NCBI GenBank assembly: GCA_028875245.1
Contig: JAPPEU010000048.1
Span: 33,300 to 97,299 of the forward strand
Direction: 5' to 3'
Origin: Chloroflexota bacterium
GTDB lineage: Bacteria; Chloroflexota; Anaerolineae; Aggregatilineales; Phototrophicaceae
DNA length: 64,000 nt
Made by a program: the position numbers and the translations under genes
In this document: in pieces, positions 1 through 7,821 of the stretch
How the letters are laid out: every line of letters begins with the position of its first letter
How positions within the stretch are numbered: position 1 is the stretch's first letter
Notes under the pieces: model-generated
Seen by the model: only the letters and a program-made list of their open reading frames with translations
Told to the model about the DNA's origin: nothing
Database searches by the model: none

Positions 1-60
1 TGTTAATGCAATCGGCGCAAACAGCAAGATGTAAACGGCGCTTGCTGATTCTCGTTCCAT
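1..60 (-). CDS. N-terminus of a truncated membrane protein, possibly an ABC permease
   Basis: An ATG on the minus strand at 58-60 opens a reading frame that runs without a stop to the window edge, giving 20 residues: a short charged start (MERES) followed by a hydrophobic run (VYILLFAPIALT). This looks like the first transmembrane segment of a membrane protein, and sugar-ABC permeases often start this way, but 20 residues cannot decide the family. No clear ribosome binding site is visible upstream. The 80 bases between this start and the cupin gene show nothing else. Confidence 0.3.
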   Translation of the reverse strand, partial: MERESASAVYILLFAPIALT

Positions 61-140
61 CTGCTGATCGTCTTCGCTAGCCTCGCTGCATGATTGGCGC
101 CGGCGCTCTCATTTCCCGCGAGCAAGCATGGGTTGAGTCT

Positions 141-542
141 TTATTCTTGCTGCCAATCCCAACAGCCGGCAGCCAACAGGACCGCCTCATCCTCGCCGGG
201 CCAGGGCGGCGTCGTGGCGATGATGAATTCAAGCGGCGCAGCGCCCGTATTGCGGAACTGAAAAGCGGCGCCCAGCGGGATCGTCAAGCTGAGGCCGGGC
301 GCAACATCCAGCACCGTCTCCCGCTCGCCCTGCTTGCGCCAGACCTGCCCCGCCCCGCTCAGAAAATACCAGACTTCCTCCACCGTGCGATGCCGCACTG
401 GAATCGAGACGCCGCCGACCGGCAGCGCGCAATGCACCAGGCTCGCGCCGTCCAGGCTGTGCAGCAGCCGAATCTCGGAGCCATCCGGCGCCAGCACATC
501 GTATGCCGCTTTGACGCGGCTGGATTCATAAGCGGGCATCAA
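141..542 (-). CDS. Small cupin-domain protein
   Basis: This 133-residue protein has the shape of a single-domain cupin. The central part (VRHRTVEEVWYFLSG, about residues 48-62) matches cupin motif 1, with His and Glu positioned as metal ligands. The second motif is weaker, around IPLGAAFQFRNTG (about residues 88-100). Such proteins bind a metal and act as sugar-acid isomerases, dioxygenases or small sensors; the substrate cannot be read from the sequence. The gene starts 3 bases after the end of the 2-hydroxyacid dehydrogenase gene, so the two are almost certainly co-transcribed. The family call is fairly sure; the function is unknown. Confidence 0.8.
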   Translation of the reverse strand: MMPAYESSRVKAAYDVLAPDGSEIRLLHSLDGASLVHCALPVGGVSIPVRHRTVEEVWYFLSGAGQVWRKQGERETVLDVAPGLSLTIPLGAAFQFRNTGAAPLEFIIATTPPWPGEDEAVLLAAGCWDWQQE

Positions 543-545
543 CCG

Positions 546-1550
546 TCACCCTTGCATCCCTTCCCAGCGCGCTCGCACCGTATCCCAGACCTCTGGATTC
601 AGCAAATGCGGCGGACGCTCCCCGCGCAGGGCCTGCACAATCTGCTCCAGCGCATGCGTGGTCAGGCGCGGCCGGCCGGCGACCGTGGAGCTGGCGATAT
701 GCGGCGTGACGACGACGTTGTCGCGGCCGAGCAAAGGACTGCCGGCCAGGGGCGGCTCCGGATCGGTCACATCCAGGCCGGCGCCGAAGAGATGCCCGCT
801 ATCAAGGGCGGCTGTCAGGGCCGCTTCGTCGACATGCCCGCCGCGCGCGACGTTGATGAAGACGGCCCCCGCTTTCATCTGGGCGAAGCGCTCGGCGTTC
901 ATCAGCTTGGTGGTCTCTTCATTGAGCGGCAGATGCAGCGTCAGGAAATCCGAGCCGGCCAGCAGCGCCTCCAGCGAGCCCGCCTTTTCCACGCCCAGCG
1001 CCGCGAAGCGCTCATCGGCTATATAGGGATCATAGGCGGCCACCTTCATGCCGATAGCTTTGGCGATGCCGCTGACATGCCCGCCGATCCGCCCCAAGCC
1101 GATGATGCCAAGCTGGGTGTGCTGCATTTCCCAAGCCACATATTCGCGCGCGAGGCTTCTCCGCGTCCCGCTTTCCAGCATGCGATTCAACTCATTTTCG
1201 ATTTGCTTGACAGCCCGCGCCACCGTCATCATCAGCGTGACCGCCAGTTCAGCGGTTGATACCGTCGGCGCGTCCGGCGCATTGACGCAAGCGATGCCCC
1301 GCTCTGTCGCCGCATCCACATCAAGCGTATCATAGCCGACGCCGGTGCGGGCGATGATCAGGAGATTGGGCGCCCGGTCCATAATGGCGCCGTCGAATGC
1401 CCGCCCGCCCGCCAGGACCCCATGAGCGCCCTCCAGCTTGTGATAGAGGTCCTTCTGGCGCTGCTCGCCCGGGCAGATGCCTTCGGCGATCTGCTCAAAC
1501 ATGCCTCGGTATTGATCCGGGACCGTGGATTCAAACCAGATTTTGTACAT
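546..1550 (-). CDS. D-isomer-specific 2-hydroxyacid dehydrogenase (phosphoglycerate dehydrogenase-like)
   Basis: This 334-residue NAD-dependent dehydrogenase should interconvert a 2-hydroxyacid and a 2-oxoacid in the cytoplasm. The Rossmann motif GLGRIG is at residues 151-156. The catalytic triad of the family is present: Arg236 in NVARGG, Glu265 in DPEPP and His284 in TPHIAS. The length matches the catalytic core of SerA or glyoxylate/hydroxypyruvate reductases, and there is no C-terminal ACT domain, so a catabolic role is more likely than serine synthesis. It sits 3 bases upstream of the cupin gene and 118 bases downstream of the HpcH/HpaI aldolase. An aldolase of that type releases pyruvate plus an aldehyde, so this enzyme could handle a neighbouring 2-oxoacid; that link is inference. 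Confidence 0.9.
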   Translation of the reverse strand: MYKIWFESTVPDQYRGMFEQIAEGICPGEQRQKDLYHKLEGAHGVLAGGRAFDGAIMDRAPNLLIIARTGVGYDTLDVDAATERGIACVNAPDAPTVSTAELAVTLMMTVARAVKQIENELNRMLESGTRRSLAREYVAWEMQHTQLGIIGLGRIGGHVSGIAKAIGMKVAAYDPYIADERFAALGVEKAGSLEALLAGSDFLTLHLPLNEETTKLMNAERFAQMKAGAVFINVARGGHVDEAALTAALDSGHLFGAGLDVTDPEPPLAGSPLLGRDNVVVTPHIASSTVAGRPRLTTHALEQIVQALRGERPPHLLNPEVWDTVRARWEGMQG

Positions 1551-1582
1551 AGGGTCCGCTTCCTCTCAGTGTAGAAGTAATC

Positions 1583-1652
1583 GTAGGGGCGAGGCTCGTC
1601 CCGCCCTCCCCGCCGGTGTGCCAGATTAGGGCGACGCAAGTGTCGCCCCTAG
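1583..1652. repeat. GTAGGGGCG-type intergenic inverted repeat
   Basis: The gap between the aldolase and the dehydrogenase starts with GTAGGGGCGA (1583-1592) and ends with GTCGCCCCTAG (1642-1652), which are near reverse complements. An inner hairpin (AGGGCGAC ... GTCGCCCCT, 1628-1650) is also present. The same end motifs recur at several other gaps in the window. It looks like a REP- or MITE-like unit and could form a stem-loop in the mRNA of this gene pair. Confidence 0.7.
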
Positions 1653-1668
1653 GCCTAGAATTAGCAAC

Positions 1669-2478
1669 TTAGAAGTGGACGTTTTCGTCGACGATCTGGC
1701 CGACATCGTCCGTCTCTTGGCGGATGCGTTTGAATTCGGCCGTCAGCGCGCGATTGAAGGATGAGATATCGGAGCTGTGCATGACAAGATTGGCGCCCGC
1801 TTTCACCCATTCGATCTCATGGTGGGTGAAGTTGTGATGGATGCCGATGCCGACGCCGGCCGCGCGCGACTTGCTGATGATCGTGCGAATCGCCTCATCA
1901 AAGACGGGATGGTCGTATTGCTCCGGCAGGCCGAGGCTGCAAGACAGATCATGCGGGCCGACCAGCACACAGTCGATCCAGGGCGAGCGCAGAATTTCAT
2001 CCAGCCGCTCCAATGCGGGTACGCTCTCGATATTGATGAAGAGCGCCTTGTTGGCGTTGCGCGCCGCCAGGTAATCCGCCAGCGCCGGCTCCAGATCAGC
2101 CTCGCCATCCAGCGCCGCCCGCAGCTTTTCGCCTTTGAGCGGACCGAACTTAACCGCGCCGCCGAGTTCCTTGACCTGCTCCGGACGCTCAATGTAGGGC
2201 GCGATGATGCCGTGCGCCCCGCCATCCACCGTCATCTGCGCCAGGTACGGATCGGGTTCCGGGATGCGCACCACCGGCGCCAGACCCAGCGCGGCGAAGG
2301 CGTTGCACATCCAGGAAATCATGCTGCGATCCTGCGGCGTGTGCTCGGTGTCGATGAAGACCATATCGAGATCAAGGTTCTGTACGACGCGCGGCCAGAT
2401 CGGCGAGGGCGAGTATATCGCCGTGCCGTAAACGCGCTGCCCGGCGCGCAATGCTTGTATCAGTTCTTTTCCATTCAT
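1669..2478 (-). CDS. HpcH/HpaI-family class II aldolase (2-keto-3-deoxy-sugar-acid aldolase-like)
   Basis: This 269-residue protein matches the metal-dependent pyruvate aldolases of the HpaI/RhmA/GarL group, which split 2-keto-3-deoxy acids into pyruvate and an aldehyde. The family signatures are in order: FIDTEHTPQD (residues 41-50, with the catalytic-loop His46), an Arg in VVRIPEPD that would bind the pyruvate carboxylate, DGGAHGIIAP, an IES segment, and VLVGPHDLSCSLG near residue 175. In RhmA-type enzymes the partner is L-rhamnonate dehydratase, and a dehydratase of that type is encoded at 17.4-18.6 kb in this window. The exact substrate is not determined. The start ATG at 2476-2478 follows a weak AGAAGACAGG ribosome binding site. 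Confidence 0.88.
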   Translation of the reverse strand: MNGKELIQALRAGQRVYGTAIYSPSPIWPRVVQNLDLDMVFIDTEHTPQDRSMISWMCNAFAALGLAPVVRIPEPDPYLAQMTVDGGAHGIIAPYIERPEQVKELGGAVKFGPLKGEKLRAALDGEADLEPALADYLAARNANKALFINIESVPALERLDEILRSPWIDCVLVGPHDLSCSLGLPEQYDHPVFDEAIRTIISKSRAAGVGIGIHHNFTHHEIEWVKAGANLVMHSSDISSFNRALTAEFKRIRQETDDVGQIVDENVHF

Positions 2479-2614
2479 CCTGTCTTCTCTTGTCTATCGC
2501 GCTTGCCAGTCAGTAGCGGATATTAGCTTTAGCGCGGGGATAAGTCAAAGGCGCTGCCTGATTGGACCGCAATGAATTTCGCGCGTTTCCGCCTGGGCCG
2601 GATGTTTTACAGAT

Positions 2615-2784
2615 TTTTTTCACCACAGTCCCTCGGGAGTGACAACTCGGCCCACACAAAATTACGAACCCGCAAAATAGGAATCTGTAGGGGCGTTTAG
2701 GCGAAACGCCCGTCCATGCGATAGCGCGAGCTCGTAGGGCGAGACAAGGGTCGCCTAGACACTGACCGTCTCTCGCCCCTACAG
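2615..2784. repeat. Long dispersed repeat, copy 1 (about 170 bp)
   Basis: The 430-base gap at 2479-2909 holds no convincing gene. Most of it is a repeat running from TTTTTTCACCACAG near 2615 to CGCCCCTACAG at 2784. In inverse orientation it matches 42151-42332 almost base for base: over roughly 78 bases at the GTAGGGGCGAGAGACGG end I see a single mismatch. Its other half (CCCTCGGGAGTG ... CGCAAAATAGGAATCTGTAGGGGCG) matches a shorter copy at 4739-4835. A small reading frame crossing the repeat on the minus strand is not a gene. Confidence 0.85.
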
Positions 2785-2909
2785 ATGCCGATATGATCGC
2801 AGATTTGACCATGTCGCCAACCCTTCAAGCCGCCAGCTTGGGCCTGCTCTAGCTTAGTTTAGACATTCAGTTACAATCGCGCTGGCGTCGGTTCATCCCT
2901 TCGGCGATT

Positions 2910-3485
2910 ATGAATTCCTACTTCACATCCAGGCGGGAGCGGCGGCTCTGGGGCGCGCTGGCCATCGTCCTGGCGGCGATTTATGCCACACTGGGGCAAG
3001 CGCCGGCGATCGTGGCCGCGCTCGGCGAACAGATCCTGAACAGCGCCGGCAACAACCTCGTCTTCGCCATCATCGTCCTGCTGGTCCTGATTCCCGTTTT
3101 CTTCATAGACAAGCGGCTTGACCGCGCTGAGATCGCCGTTGGGCTGGGCATCCTCACCGTTTATCTGCTGGCCTGGCTGCGGCTGGGTTCATGGGAGGAG
3201 CGCAGCCACCTGTTCGAATACGCGCTGGTGGCCGCCCTCGTGCATGAAGCGCTGCTGGAGCGGCGCGACAACGGCCGCCCCGTGCCCGCGCCCGCCCTGC
3301 TCGCGCTAATCATTTCGCTCAGTCTGGGCTGGATTGATGAGGGCATACAATCGCTGCTGCCCAACCGCGTCTTTGAGCTCATCGATGTCGCCTTCAATTC
3401 TATCGCCGCGACCATGATAATTGGGGCGCGATGGGCGGTGGCGCGGGCCCGGGCCTGGCTGGAGCGATGGCGGACACGCAAATAG
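2910..3485 (+). CDS. VanZ-like integral membrane protein
   Basis: This 191-residue protein has about five hydrophobic segments (roughly residues 12-36, 50-66, 75-92, 126-141 and 158-172). The stretch GWIDEGIQSLLPNR followed by DVAFNS (about residues 139-162) carries the VanZ-family pattern of an Asp-Glu, then Gln, a Pro-x-Arg and an Asp-to-Asn helix. VanZ-like proteins are poorly understood membrane proteins linked to glycopeptide tolerance or envelope functions. It precedes the F420-type oxidoreductase gene by 53 bases on the same strand, but no functional link is evident. The Chou-style assignment rests on one motif, so the family call is moderate. Confidence 0.6.
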   Translation: MNSYFTSRRERRLWGALAIVLAAIYATLGQAPAIVAALGEQILNSAGNNLVFAIIVLLVLIPVFFIDKRLDRAEIAVGLGILTVYLLAWLRLGSWEERSHLFEYALVAALVHEALLERRDNGRPVPAPALLALIISLSLGWIDEGIQSLLPNRVFELIDVAFNSIAATMIIGARWAVARARAWLERWRTRK

Positions 3486-3538
3486 GCATTGCCTGGGCGC
3501 GTCAAACAGACGGATGAGTTGGAAAGTGGAGGCCCGCC

Positions 3539-4570
3539 ATGCGCTTGGGACTGAACATCGGCTACTCGGGGGCGCGCTTTGAACTGCCGCTGGATCTGAT
3601 TCAGGAGGCGGACCGCCTCGGTTGTCACGCCGTCTGGACCGCGGAAGCCTACGGCTCGGATTGCGTCAGTCCGCTGGCTTGGATCGGCGCATTAACGACG
3701 AAGATCAAGCTCGGCAGCGGCATCATGCAGATGCCGGCGCGCAGCCCGGCGATGACCGCCATGACCGCCATCACGCTCGATCAGCTCTCCGGCGGCCGCG
3801 CATTGCTTGGGCTGGGCTTGTCCGGGCCGCAAGTCGTCGAAGGCTGGCACGGGCAGCCCTATGGCAAGCCGCTGGCGAAGACGCGTGAATACGTAGCCAT
3901 CATGCGCAAAATCCTGGCGCGGGAAGCGCCACTCGTTCACAAAGGCGAGCATTACCAGATTCCCTACAGCGGGGACGACGCCACCGGGCTGGGCAAGCCG
4001 CTGAAGAGCATCATCCACGGACGCCCTGACATGCCTATCTACCTGGCGGCGATCGGGCCCAGGAATGTTGAACTCAGCGCCGAGATCGCTGATGGCTGGC
4101 TGCCTATGCTCTTCTCGCCCGCGCACTATCAGGAGACATACGGGGCGGCAGTCGAAGCCGGCTTCGCCAAAGCGGGTAACGGCAAGGGCGCGGCAGACTT
4201 CGACATCGCGCCATCAGTCACGGTGGTGATCGACGATGAGCTGGAGGCGGCGCGCAATCAGATTAAACCCGTACTCGCGCTTTACATTGGCGGGATGGGC
4301 GCCCGGGGCAAGAACTTTTACTACGACCTGGCTTGCCGCTACGGCTTCAGGGATGCGGCAGACGCGATTCAGGATTGCTATCTGCAGGGCCACAAGGGCG
4401 AGGCGGTCATGGCCGTCCCCGATGCGCTAGTGGACGCGGTCGCCTTGGTCGGCTCGAAAGCGCGCATCCGCGATCGCTTGCAAATCTGGCGTGATTCGCC
4501 GATAACGACGCTCAACGCGTCAGTCTTTTCGCGCGACGCCCTCCGCTTTCTGGCGGAAGCCATCCTGTAG
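3539..4570 (+). CDS. Luciferase-like (LLM class) F420- or flavin-dependent oxidoreductase
   Basis: This 343-residue TIM-barrel protein matches the bacterial luciferase-like family that uses FMN or coenzyme F420. The typical elements are an N-terminal beta strand ([11 protein letters not shown]), the [19 protein letters not shown] segment, [19 protein letters not shown], the dominant family signature [18 protein letters not shown] (about residues 80-97), and [22 protein letters not shown] (about 165-186). This subset resembles F420-dependent enzymes of actinobacteria and Chloroflexota. A good ribosome binding site (GTGGAGG) lies 7 bases before the ATG. The substrate is unknown. No F420 biosynthesis gene is in the window, so the cofactor is inferred from family resemblance. 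Confidence 0.85.
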   Translation: MRLGLNIGYSGARFELPLDLIQEADRLGCHAVWTAEAYGSDCVSPLAWIGALTTKIKLGSGIMQMPARSPAMTAMTAITLDQLSGGRALLGLGLSGPQVVEGWHGQPYGKPLAKTREYVAIMRKILAREAPLVHKGEHYQIPYSGDDATGLGKPLKSIIHGRPDMPIYLAAIGPRNVELSAEIADGWLPMLFSPAHYQETYGAAVEAGFAKAGNGKGAADFDIAPSVTVVIDDELEAARNQIKPVLALYIGGMGARGKNFYYDLACRYGFRDAADAIQDCYLQGHKGEAVMAVPDALVDAVALVGSKARIRDRLQIWRDSPITTLNASVFSRDALRFLAEAIL

Positions 4571-4649
4571 TCGCTTGAAACGCAGCGATGCATTCAGGAT
4601 GCTTTTCTCTGTGCCCTCTTATTTAATGAACCCGGCCCGGGAAGTCGTC

Positions 4650-4835
4650 TGTAGGGGCGGCTCGGTGAGTCGCGCAAAAAATGACTACAGAGAACGCAGA
4701 GAGCGCGGAGAAAGCCAAATAAGGTGTTTCCATTTTTCGGGCGTTTCAGCGAAACGCCCCTACAGATTCCTATTTTGCGGGTTCATAATGTTGTGTGAGC
4801 CGAGTCGTGACTCGCGAGGGACTGTGGTGAAAAAT
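4650..4835. repeat. Dispersed repeat, copy 2, with CACAGAG-type insert
   Basis: The 270-base gap between the oxidoreductase and the dihydrouridine synthase is mostly repeat. It starts with GTAGGGGCGG at 4651 and contains an imperfect CACAGAG-like tract (ACAGAGAACGCAGAGAG, 4687-4703). From 4739 to 4835 it reads as the half of the 170-bp repeat that also occurs at 2615-2690 (inverted) and 42270-42332. The repeat ends 6 bases before the ATG of the next gene, so its end may supply promoter sequence (AATACT at 4834-4839). Confidence 0.8.
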
Positions 4836-4840
4836 ACTGT

Positions 4841-5875
4841 ATGGTGTTCGTTCAGACGCTAAGCGCGCTAAAACCCCTGCATATCGGCGATATCACGATA
4901 AGGACGCCGCTGGCATTGGCGCCGATGGCCGGGCATAGCAATTACGCCCTGCGCCGTCTCTGCCGCGAGATGGGCGGCTGCGGGCTGGTCTGCACCGAGT
5001 TGATCAGCAGCAGCATCGTCAAGAACTCGCGGGAGCGCGCGCTGCAGCGTTTCGATTGGCGGCGCGACGAGCGCCCGATTGCGGTGCAGCTCTTCGGCGT
5101 CGACCCGCGGATTGTCGCCGAGGCGGCGCGCGTCGTGGTCGATCATGGCGCCGACATCGTCGATATCAACATGGGCTGCTGGGTGCCCAAGATCGCCAAG
5201 AAAGGCGGTGGCGCCGCTCTCTTGCGCGATGTCAAGGCTGCGACCGCCGTGGTCGAGGCGGTGGTCAAAGCGGTGGATGTGCCGGTGACGGTCAAGGTGC
5301 GCAGCGGCTTTGAAGATGGCGTTGTGACGGCAATACCCTTTGCTGCCGCCGCGGAAGCTGTCGGCGCGCAAGCCGTGGCGGTGCATGCCCGCTTCGCCGG
5401 GCAAGGGCATGGCGGCGCGGCCGATTGGGACGTGATCGGCGCCGTCAAAGACGCGGTGCGCCACATGCCCATCATCGGCAATGGCGATGTGCATTCAGGC
5501 GCGGACGCCCGCCGCATGCTCGACAGCACGAGCTGCGACGGCGTGATGATCGGGCGCGCGGCGCTCGGCCAACCCTGGCGCTTCCGTCAGATCGCCCATT
5601 ATCTGGAAACGGGCATCACGCTGGACGAACCGACGCGGGCGGAACGGGCGCGGATCGCCCTGCGGCAGGCGCAACTGACGCTGGAGAGCGCGCGCTTGCC
5701 TGAAAGAGTCGCCGTGCTTGAGATGCGCGGGCAGATCAGCAAATACAAGCTGGACGAGCCGGGGTCAGCGCGCATCCGCAACCGGCTGGTGCGCATCGAG
5801 ACTTACGCTGAGCTGGAGTCGATCTTGCTTGAATTGGCGGAAAGTAATGAGCCAAGCCACGCGTGTATAATCTAA
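4841..5875 (+). CDS. tRNA-dihydrouridine synthase (DusB-like)
   Basis: This 344-residue flavoenzyme reduces specific uridines in the D-loop of tRNA using FMN and NADPH. The family landmarks are clear: LALAPMAGHSNYALRRL (residues 24-40), DINMGCWVPKIAKKGGGAALL (about 108-128) with the catalytic cysteine at 113, TVKVRSGF, VHARFAGQGHGGAADW with the His/Arg pair that contacts the base, IIGNGDV and GVMIGRAALGQPWRF. In most homologues the residue after the catalytic Cys is Pro; here it is Trp. The start ATG has no ribosome binding site and lies 6 bases past a dispersed repeat, so the message may be leaderless or the start may differ slightly. Confidence 0.92.
   Translation: MVFVQTLSALKPLHIGDITIRTPLALAPMAGHSNYALRRLCREMGGCGLVCTELISSSIVKNSRERALQRFDWRRDERPIAVQLFGVDPRIVAEAARVVVDHGADIVDINMGCWVPKIAKKGGGAALLRDVKAATAVVEAVVKAVDVPVTVKVRSGFEDGVVTAIPFAAAAEAVGAQAVAVHARFAGQGHGGAADWDVIGAVKDAVRHMPIIGNGDVHSGADARRMLDSTSCDGVMIGRAALGQPWRFRQIAHYLETGITLDEPTRAERARIALRQAQLTLESARLPERVAVLEMRGQISKYKLDEPGSARIRNRLVRIETYAELESILLELAESNEPSHACII
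5866..5871 (+). promoter_or_regulatory. Candidate -10 box for the epimerase gene
   Basis: A perfect TATAAT preceded by GTG lies at the 3' end of the dihydrouridine synthase gene, about 40 bases before the epimerase ATG. No good -35 box is seen at the usual distance, so this is only a possible promoter. Confidence 0.35.
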
Positions 5876-5911
5876 GTGGGTTGAGCCAAGCGTGGGCAAA
5901 GGAAGGATGTG

Positions 5912-6865
5912 ATGACCTATCTCGTAACCGGCGGCGCCGGCTTCATTGGGCATCATGTCGCCGAAGCCTTGCTCAAGCGCGGCGGCGATGTCGTCATCCT
6001 CGACAACTTCAACGACTACTACGACCCCGCCATCAAAGTCCGCAATGCCGAAGCCCTCGGCCAACACAGCAACTGTACAGTCATCAAGGGCGACATCCGC
6101 GACGTCGATCTGCTGAATCGCATTTTTAGCGAACGGCGCATCAGGCGCGTGGCGCATTTGGCGGCCATGGCCGGTGTACGCGAGAGCGTCGGCCAGACGC
6201 CCCTGTACATGGACGTCAACCTGACCGGCGCCCTGAATCTGCTTGAGGCGGGGGCGCGGGCTGATATCGAACAGTTCGTGCTCGCTTCAACATCGTCCGT
6301 CTATGGCAAAACAGAGACATTGCCCTTCGTCGAGACTGACAGCGCCGATCGTCCCCTGGCGGCTTACCCGGCGAGCAAACGCGCCGCCGAGCTGCTCGCA
6401 TACAGCTACCACAATCTTGTCGGCATGCAGGTGACCGCCCTGCGCTTCTTCAATGTTTACGGCCCCGCAGGCCGCCCCGACATGATGCCCTGGCGCCTGA
6501 TGGAAGCGACGCAGTCCGGCGAAACCATCAAACTCTTCAACGGCGGCGATATCCACCGCGACTGGACCTATATCGCCGACACGGTGCAGGGCGTGCTGAC
6601 CGCGCTCGACAAAGCTCTGGGCTACGAGATCATCAATCTCGGCTGCGGCGCGCCCATCTCGCTAACGGAATTTATCGAGATCATCGAGCAATATTCCGGC
6701 AAACGTATCAATACAGTACGTGTAGCCACGCCAGCGAGCGACCCGCCCATCACCTTCTGCGACAACAGCAAGGCGCGCGAACTGTTGGGCTTCGCGCCAG
6801 CGGTACCCATCCGCGAGGGCTTGAGAGAGACCTGGGATTGGTATCGGGAGTTTCGCGGAATCTAG
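5912..6865 (+). CDS. NAD-dependent epimerase/dehydratase, UDP-glucuronate 4-epimerase-like
   Basis: This extended short-chain dehydrogenase of about 317 residues should epimerise a nucleotide sugar for envelope or exopolysaccharide synthesis. The NAD-binding motif GGAGFIG is at the N-terminus, followed by LDNFNDYYDPAIK, a string typical of UDP-glucuronate 4-epimerases. The active site is visible as Ser in STSSVYG and Tyr-x3-Lys in YPASK, and RFFNVYGPAGRPDMM marks the sugar-binding side. The GTG at 5909 is only 2 bases from the AAGGAAGG ribosome binding site, so the ATG at 5912, spaced 5 bases, is the better start. Other nucleotide-sugar epimerases remain possible. No glycosyltransferase cluster lies nearby. 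Confidence 0.85.
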   Translation: MTYLVTGGAGFIGHHVAEALLKRGGDVVILDNFNDYYDPAIKVRNAEALGQHSNCTVIKGDIRDVDLLNRIFSERRIRRVAHLAAMAGVRESVGQTPLYMDVNLTGALNLLEAGARADIEQFVLASTSSVYGKTETLPFVETDSADRPLAAYPASKRAAELLAYSYHNLVGMQVTALRFFNVYGPAGRPDMMPWRLMEATQSGETIKLFNGGDIHRDWTYIADTVQGVLTALDKALGYEIINLGCGAPISLTEFIEIIEQYSGKRINTVRVATPASDPPITFCDNSKARELLGFAPAVPIREGLRETWDWYREFRGI

Positions 6866-6877
6866 CGAAATCGGCGT

Positions 6878-7624
6878 TCAGCCGCCGATGATGCCCGGCT
6901 GATGACGCAGCCCGCTCATCAGTTGCCGCAGCATCTCTGACGGATTCTCCACCTTCGCCAGCTGCGCCAGCATGTCTTCCTGCGTCAGGAAGAAGGGACG
7001 GGTGTACATGCCCAGCAGAGCGCTGCGGGCTTTGTCGCTGCGGTTGGGCCGCGCCGTATGCCATAGCGCGCCATGAAATACCAGCGCGCTGCCGCGGACG
7101 CCGGTCAGGATTTGGGCGCCGGCGGGCCAGGCGTCGTTCCACTCCTTCGGCGGCGGATGCCCCTTAAGATGGCTGCCGGGCATATAACCGGTGCCGCCGT
7201 TCTCCTCAGTGAAGTCGTCGAGCAGCCATATAGTCTGCCCGCAGACCTTGTCCAGCGGCCAGGGCTGGTTGATCCACCAGTAGGGATAATCGGGATGCCA
7301 GCCATAATTGGCGTAACCCGCATAAGCCGTGTTGGCCGACCAGGTCGAACAGATTACAGCGTCGTCATGCAGGTAAGTCTGCCAGATCGCCACGATGAGC
7401 GGATGGGCCAGCAATTCGGCGAATATCGGATCTTTGTAAGCGATGCCGCCGACGCGCTGCGTCTTCGCCGCGCGGATCTCCTCAGTCGCTTCATCCGCCA
7501 GCAGCCGCTCCAGCTTGAGGCGCGCTTCATCCGCCTTTTGCGCGCTGATGACTGAGGGGATGAAACAATAGCCGCGCTCGCTGACTTCGGCGGCGATCTC
7601 CGCTGCATCATGCTTGTTATCCAT
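6878..7624 (-). CDS. Phytanoyl-CoA dioxygenase (PhyH) family Fe(II)/2-oxoglutarate oxygenase
   Basis: From the chosen start this is a 248-residue PhyH-family protein. The iron ligands can be seen: His110-x-Asp112 in WHPDYPYW and His189 in LWHTARPN, with Arg200 placed to bind 2-oxoglutarate. The segment ENGGTGYMPGSHLKGH is a typical PhyH loop. These enzymes hydroxylate small molecules; most bacterial members have no known substrate. A longer frame opens at 7660, but the ATG at 7622-7624 has a GGGAGAG ribosome binding site 7 bases upstream and is preferred. The gene is divergent from the sugar ABC operon and convergent with the epimerase. Confidence 0.85.
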   Translation of the reverse strand: MDNKHDAAEIAAEVSERGYCFIPSVISAQKADEARLKLERLLADEATEEIRAAKTQRVGGIAYKDPIFAELLAHPLIVAIWQTYLHDDAVICSTWSANTAYAGYANYGWHPDYPYWWINQPWPLDKVCGQTIWLLDDFTEENGGTGYMPGSHLKGHPPPKEWNDAWPAGAQILTGVRGSALVFHGALWHTARPNRSDKARSALLGMYTRPFFLTQEDMLAQLAKVENPSEMLRQLMSGLRHQPGIIGG

Positions 7625-7821
7625 AGCTGGCTCTCCCTTTGGTTCAGCGCGCGCTTTCAAGGACCGACTTTCGGCGCCGATATAGACTGGCCGCCATTGG
7701 CGCGGTTGTTTGGTTTATCCCCTGCCATGCGCTACACTTCACATCATAGTGCGTTTACCGTCAATGTATGCGCGCTTTTTGTGCCGAATATCCTCAATTT
7801 ATTCCCGAAGGAGAAAATCCC

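Noticed and set aside
2510..2812. 100-codon minus-strand frame in the gap after the aldolase
   Set aside because: It is made of the dispersed 170-bp repeat and is broken in the other copies.
4575..4862. Frame crossing the repeat before the dihydrouridine synthase gene
   Set aside because: It lies entirely within repeat sequence and its product has no domain.
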